Below are positions 61,690 through 64,000 of a DNA stretch of 64,000 nucleotides, piece by piece. The stretch is from Phaeobacter gallaeciensis (GTDB taxonomy: Bacteria; Pseudomonadota; Alphaproteobacteria; Rhodobacterales; Rhodobacteraceae): positions 930,001 through 994,000 of the forward strand of contig NZ_CP015124.1 in the NCBI RefSeq assembly GCF_001678945.1, in the 5' to 3' direction. The translations under genes and the position numbers were made by a program. The number at the start of each line of letters is the position of its first letter. Position 1 is the stretch's first letter. The notes beneath the pieces are model-generated. The model ran no database searches. It was not told the DNA's origin and worked only from the letters and a program-made list of their open reading frames with translations.

Positions 61690-63207
61690 TCAGTCGCCGT
61701 CGGACACCCCTGCCTGCCGCAGCCGTGCCCGGCGCGCGCGATAGCTTGGCAACAGCACCAGAAGCCCCGCCAGCACCAGAAGCGCCAGCGTCATCGGCCG
61801 GTCCAGCAGGAAGCCCAGCCCGTCATAAAGCTGCATCGCGCGGGCAAAGTTGTCCTCCAGCATCGAGCCAAGGATGAAGCCGATCAGCAAAGGTGCCAGC
61901 GGGTAGTCGGCGAACCGCAGCACCGTGGCGCAGATACCAAGACCGACAAGGATAAGCAGTTCGGTCGCATTGTTCTGCCCGATGTAGGCCCCCATCAAGG
62001 TGAAGAACAGGATGAAGGGGATCAGGTAGTTGCGCGGCACCGCCAGCACCTTGGCAATGTATGGAATCAGCGGCAGGTTCAGCACCAAGAGCACCAGATT
62101 GCCCACATACATGGAGATGATCACCGCCCAAAAGATCTGCGGCTCGTCGATCATCAGGCGCGGCCCGGGCGAGACATTGAGCGCGATGAGCGCACCCAAG
62201 AGGATCGCCGTGGTGCCCGATCCGGGAATGCCCAGCGTCAGCAGCGGCACGAAGGATCCGGTGCAGGCCGCGTTATTGGCGCTTTCCGGTGCGGCCAGCC
62301 CCTTGACCGAGCCCTTGCCGAACTGCTCCTGCTCCTCCTTGGGCGCAATATTGCGCTCCACCGCGTAGCCCAGGAAGGACGCAATCGTGGCCCCAGCCCC
62401 AGGCAATACCCCGATCAAAAACCCTTGGATCGATTGGCGACCGATCACCGGGGCAATCGCGCGCGCCTCGTCCCGCGTGATGCGCAGCTCCTTGATCTCG
62501 CTGCTGCCGCCCTCCGTCTTGGACCGGCTGGGATCCAGCACCAGATACAGCGCCTCCGGCAGGGCGAACATCGCCATGGCAAGCGTGATAAAGCCAAAGC
62601 CGGACTGCAGATCCATGATCCCCATGGTGAAACGCGGCATGTTGAACAACGCGCCCTCGCCCACGGTGGCCATGATCAGCCCCAACAACGTCATCAGCAG
62701 CGCCTTCACCACCTGCCCGGTTCCGGCAAAGGCCGCGATGGCCGACAGCCCCACCACCATCAGCGCAAAATACTCTGCGGAATGGAACAGCAGCGCCACG
62801 GTTGCCAGCGCGGGCGCAAAGATCATCAACAGCACCGCGCCGATGCTGCCTCCGCAGAAGGACGAGATCGCCGCCACCGTCAGCGCCTTGCCGGCCTTGC
62901 CCTGCCGCGCCAACGGATAGCCGTCAAACGAAGTCGCCACGGTCGAAGCAACCCCCGGCGCATTGATCAGGATCGACGAGGTCGAGCCGCCAAAGATCGC
63001 GCCATAATAGACCCCGGCCAGAAGGATCAGCGCCGCAGAAGGGTCGCCGATGGTGATCGCCACCGGGATCATGATGGAGATAATGCTCATCGGGCCTAGG
63101 CCCGGCAGCATGCCGATGAATGTGCCGATCAGACAGCCGCCGATCACCATCATCAGGTTCGTCAGGGAAAAGGCGCTGGAAAGGCCAATCATGATACCTT
63201 CGAACAT
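61690..63207 (-). CDS. tctA: Tripartite tricarboxylate transporter, large membrane subunit TctA (second copy)
   Basis: The 505-residue permease starts at the ATG 63205-63207 (GGGAGG upstream; the longer reading lies inside tctB). The family segments GCLIGTFIGMLPGLGPMSII and LIGVLPGAGATIASFLGYAV are present, and there are about 12 hydrophobic helices. It is only moderately similar to the TctA at 24757-26256, so the two systems probably carry different substrates. The gene ends at a strong terminator. Confidence 0.92.
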   Translation of the reverse strand: MFEGIMIGLSSAFSLTNLMMVIGGCLIGTFIGMLPGLGPMSIISIMIPVAITIGDPSAALILLAGVYYGAIFGGSTSSILINAPGVASTVATSFDGYPLARQGKAGKALTVAAISSFCGGSIGAVLLMIFAPALATVALLFHSAEYFALMVVGLSAIAAFAGTGQVVKALLMTLLGLIMATVGEGALFNMPRFTMGIMDLQSGFGFITLAMAMFALPEALYLVLDPSRSKTEGGSSEIKELRITRDEARAIAPVIGRQSIQGFLIGVLPGAGATIASFLGYAVERNIAPKEEQEQFGKGSVKGLAAPESANNAACTGSFVPLLTLGIPGSGTTAILLGALIALNVSPGPRLMIDEPQIFWAVIISMYVGNLVLLVLNLPLIPYIAKVLAVPRNYLIPFILFFTLMGAYIGQNNATELLILVGLGICATVLRFADYPLAPLLIGFILGSMLEDNFARAMQLYDGLGFLLDRPMTLALLVLAGLLVLLPSYRARRARLRQAGVSDGD

Positions 63208-63208
63208 A

Positions 63209-63703
63209 TCAGCCTCCCACGCCAAAGAAGATCGGCCAGGGGCTGAGGAAGATCCCCAGAACCTCTTGCACCAGATACCAGACGCCGCCCGCCGCAAGCG
63301 CCGCAATGGGCAGCAGGACGTGCAGCTTGCGCTCACCCAGGATCACCGCGCCAAGGGTCAGGAAGCCCACCGTGGAGATCAGGAACCCGGCGGGCCGCAG
63401 CAAGAGCGCATAGGCCACCATCAGGGCCAGCAGCGCCAGCGCCTGCCCCAGCTTATAATCGCCAAGCCGCCGGTGATCGATATCGCCGACCTTGGGCCCG
63501 CTGTCGCCCTTTTGCGGGCTCAACACAATGATCAGGGCGCAGATTGCCGCCAGCACCGACAGGACCTTGGGAAAGGTGCTGGGCCAGATGGCATTGAATT
63601 TCATGAAGGGCGGAAGGCCTGCGTCCATGGTGAAATAGGCCGCATAGCCATAGGTGAGGCTGATCAGCAGGATGACCAGCGCGATCCATCGATCAAGCGC
63701 CAT
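63209..63703 (-). CDS. tctB: Tripartite tricarboxylate transporter, small membrane subunit TctB (second copy)
   Basis: A 164-residue membrane protein with four hydrophobic segments (ALVILLISLTYGYAAYF, TFPKVLSVLAAICALIIVL, ALALLALMVAYALLLRPAGF, VGFLTLGAVILG, LPIAALAAGGVWYLV). The ATG at 63701-63703 has GGAGGAG before it. It is 1 bp from the tctA start and is separated from tctC by an 18-bp stem-loop. Confidence 0.88.
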   Translation of the reverse strand: MALDRWIALVILLISLTYGYAAYFTMDAGLPPFMKFNAIWPSTFPKVLSVLAAICALIIVLSPQKGDSGPKVGDIDHRRLGDYKLGQALALLALMVAYALLLRPAGFLISTVGFLTLGAVILGERKLHVLLPIAALAAGGVWYLVQEVLGIFLSPWPIFFGVGG

Positions 63704-63736
63704 GCTCTCCTCCGGGTACGTCTTGGAAAATGGGAT

Positions 63737-63782
63737 GGCGTCGCCTGCCGGGCAGATCTATCGATGCCCGACAGGCGACGCC
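63737..63782 (-). promoter_or_regulatory. 18-bp stem-loop between tctC and tctB (second operon)
   Basis: Arms 63737-63754 and 63765-63782 pair over 18 bp (one G-U on the minus strand) with a 10-base loop. It has the same position as the hairpin at 26714-26749 in the first tct operon, directly after the binding-protein gene. Confidence 0.8.
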
Positions 63783-63799
63783 GGTTTGGAAACACGGGA

Positions 63800-64000
63800 T
63801 CAGAGGAACCCGAGTTCCTGCATCAGCGATTTGATGACCTCTTCCTGACCTTCCAGGAACTTTTCGAAGTCTTCGCCGCTGTTGTGGATGTTGACCCAGC
63901 CGTTGCGAGCCCGCACCTCTTCCCATTCGGGCGTGTCGTACATCTTGGCGATGGCTGCCTGATAGGCTGCTTTGCGCTCTTCCGGCAGGCCGGGGGCGCC
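63800..64000 (-). CDS. tctC: Tripartite tricarboxylate transporter substrate-binding protein TctC, C-terminal end (runs off right edge)
   Basis: The last 66 residues are visible. They include LPEERKAAYQAAIAKMYDTP and WEEVRARNGWVNIHNSGEDF, ending QELGFL, the usual C terminus of TctC/Bug solute-binding proteins. The stop is at 63800-63802, followed by the stem-loop and tctB. It is partial because the window ends. Confidence 0.85.
   Translation of the reverse strand, partial: GAPGLPEERKAAYQAAIAKMYDTPEWEEVRARNGWVNIHNSGEDFEKFLEGQEEVIKSLMQELGFL

Noticed and set aside
1-64000. CRISPR arrays, insertion sequences, rRNA operon, replication origin
   Set aside because: I saw no regularly spaced repeats, transposase genes with terminal inverted repeats, rRNA sequences or DnaA-box clusters in the window.

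Overview
The window is a gene-dense, GC-rich stretch of an alphaproteobacterial chromosome. It most resembles the Roseobacter group of the Rhodobacteraceae (Ruegeria/Phaeobacter-like). The evidence is the protein style, the neighbourhoods (dnaG-rpoD; hom-glpX-recJ), a heterotetrameric sarcosine oxidase, tripartite tricarboxylate transporters, Tad-type pseudopilin genes and an RTX protein. The species call is an inference, because no 16S gene is present.

Layout. 1-3120 (minus): 5' part of rpoD, dnaG and a small secreted protein. 3158-8239 (minus): sarcosine oxidase operon soxB-soxD-soxA-soxG. 8557-9987: glutamate dehydrogenase. 10330-13118 (plus): a von Willebrand/TadG-like protein and two TadE-like proteins. 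13188-15823: small membrane protein, pirin, TetR regulator, lipoprotein. 15959-20236 (plus): hom, glpX, recJ. 20321-24513: two identical tRNA-Glu genes flanking a 978-residue RTX protein gene. 24757-27703: a tctCBA transporter. 27867-34673 (minus): a seven-gene CoA-dependent catabolic operon that looks built for phenylpropanoid side-chain degradation. 34865-38397: a MocR-type regulator and an orphan molybdopterin enzyme. 38637-40231: a diguanylate cyclase coupled to an H-NOX-like protein that lacks the heme-ligating histidine. 40610-46137: Ldh-type dehydrogenase, DUF3726, an unknown 572-residue protein, an M19 dipeptidase and a divergent LysR regulator. 46266-49716: an NtrC-type regulator with a GAFPGA loop and an OFA-family transporter. 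49880-56359: a secreted DUF6134 protein, a two-component system, a thermostable-hemolysin-family acyltransferase, an adenylating enzyme, an SDR and a TauD-like oxygenase. 56379-60494 (minus): a four-gene arsenate operon (arsRC fusion, gapdh, arsJ, acr3), every junction overlapping. 60636-61547: a metallo-beta-lactamase-fold protein with a degenerate zinc motif. 61690-64000: a second tct operon, running off the right edge.

The best candidate for an undescribed system is 49880-56359. A two-component pair sits between a secreted DUF6134 protein and four tightly packed enzyme genes typical of small-molecule biosynthesis. The same 11-bp-spaced direct repeat (YGTAAGS-N4-YGTAAGC) lies about 50 bp upstream of both the sensor part and the enzyme part, which points to one regulon controlled by the encoded OmpR-type regulator. 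Other leads are the heme-ligand-free H-NOX/GGDEF pair, the phenylpropanoid-type operon with a palindromic MarR-like operator and a TTT transporter beside it, and the tRNA-Glu-flanked RTX segment.

All functional calls come from reading the sequence and from remembered family features. No database search was run.
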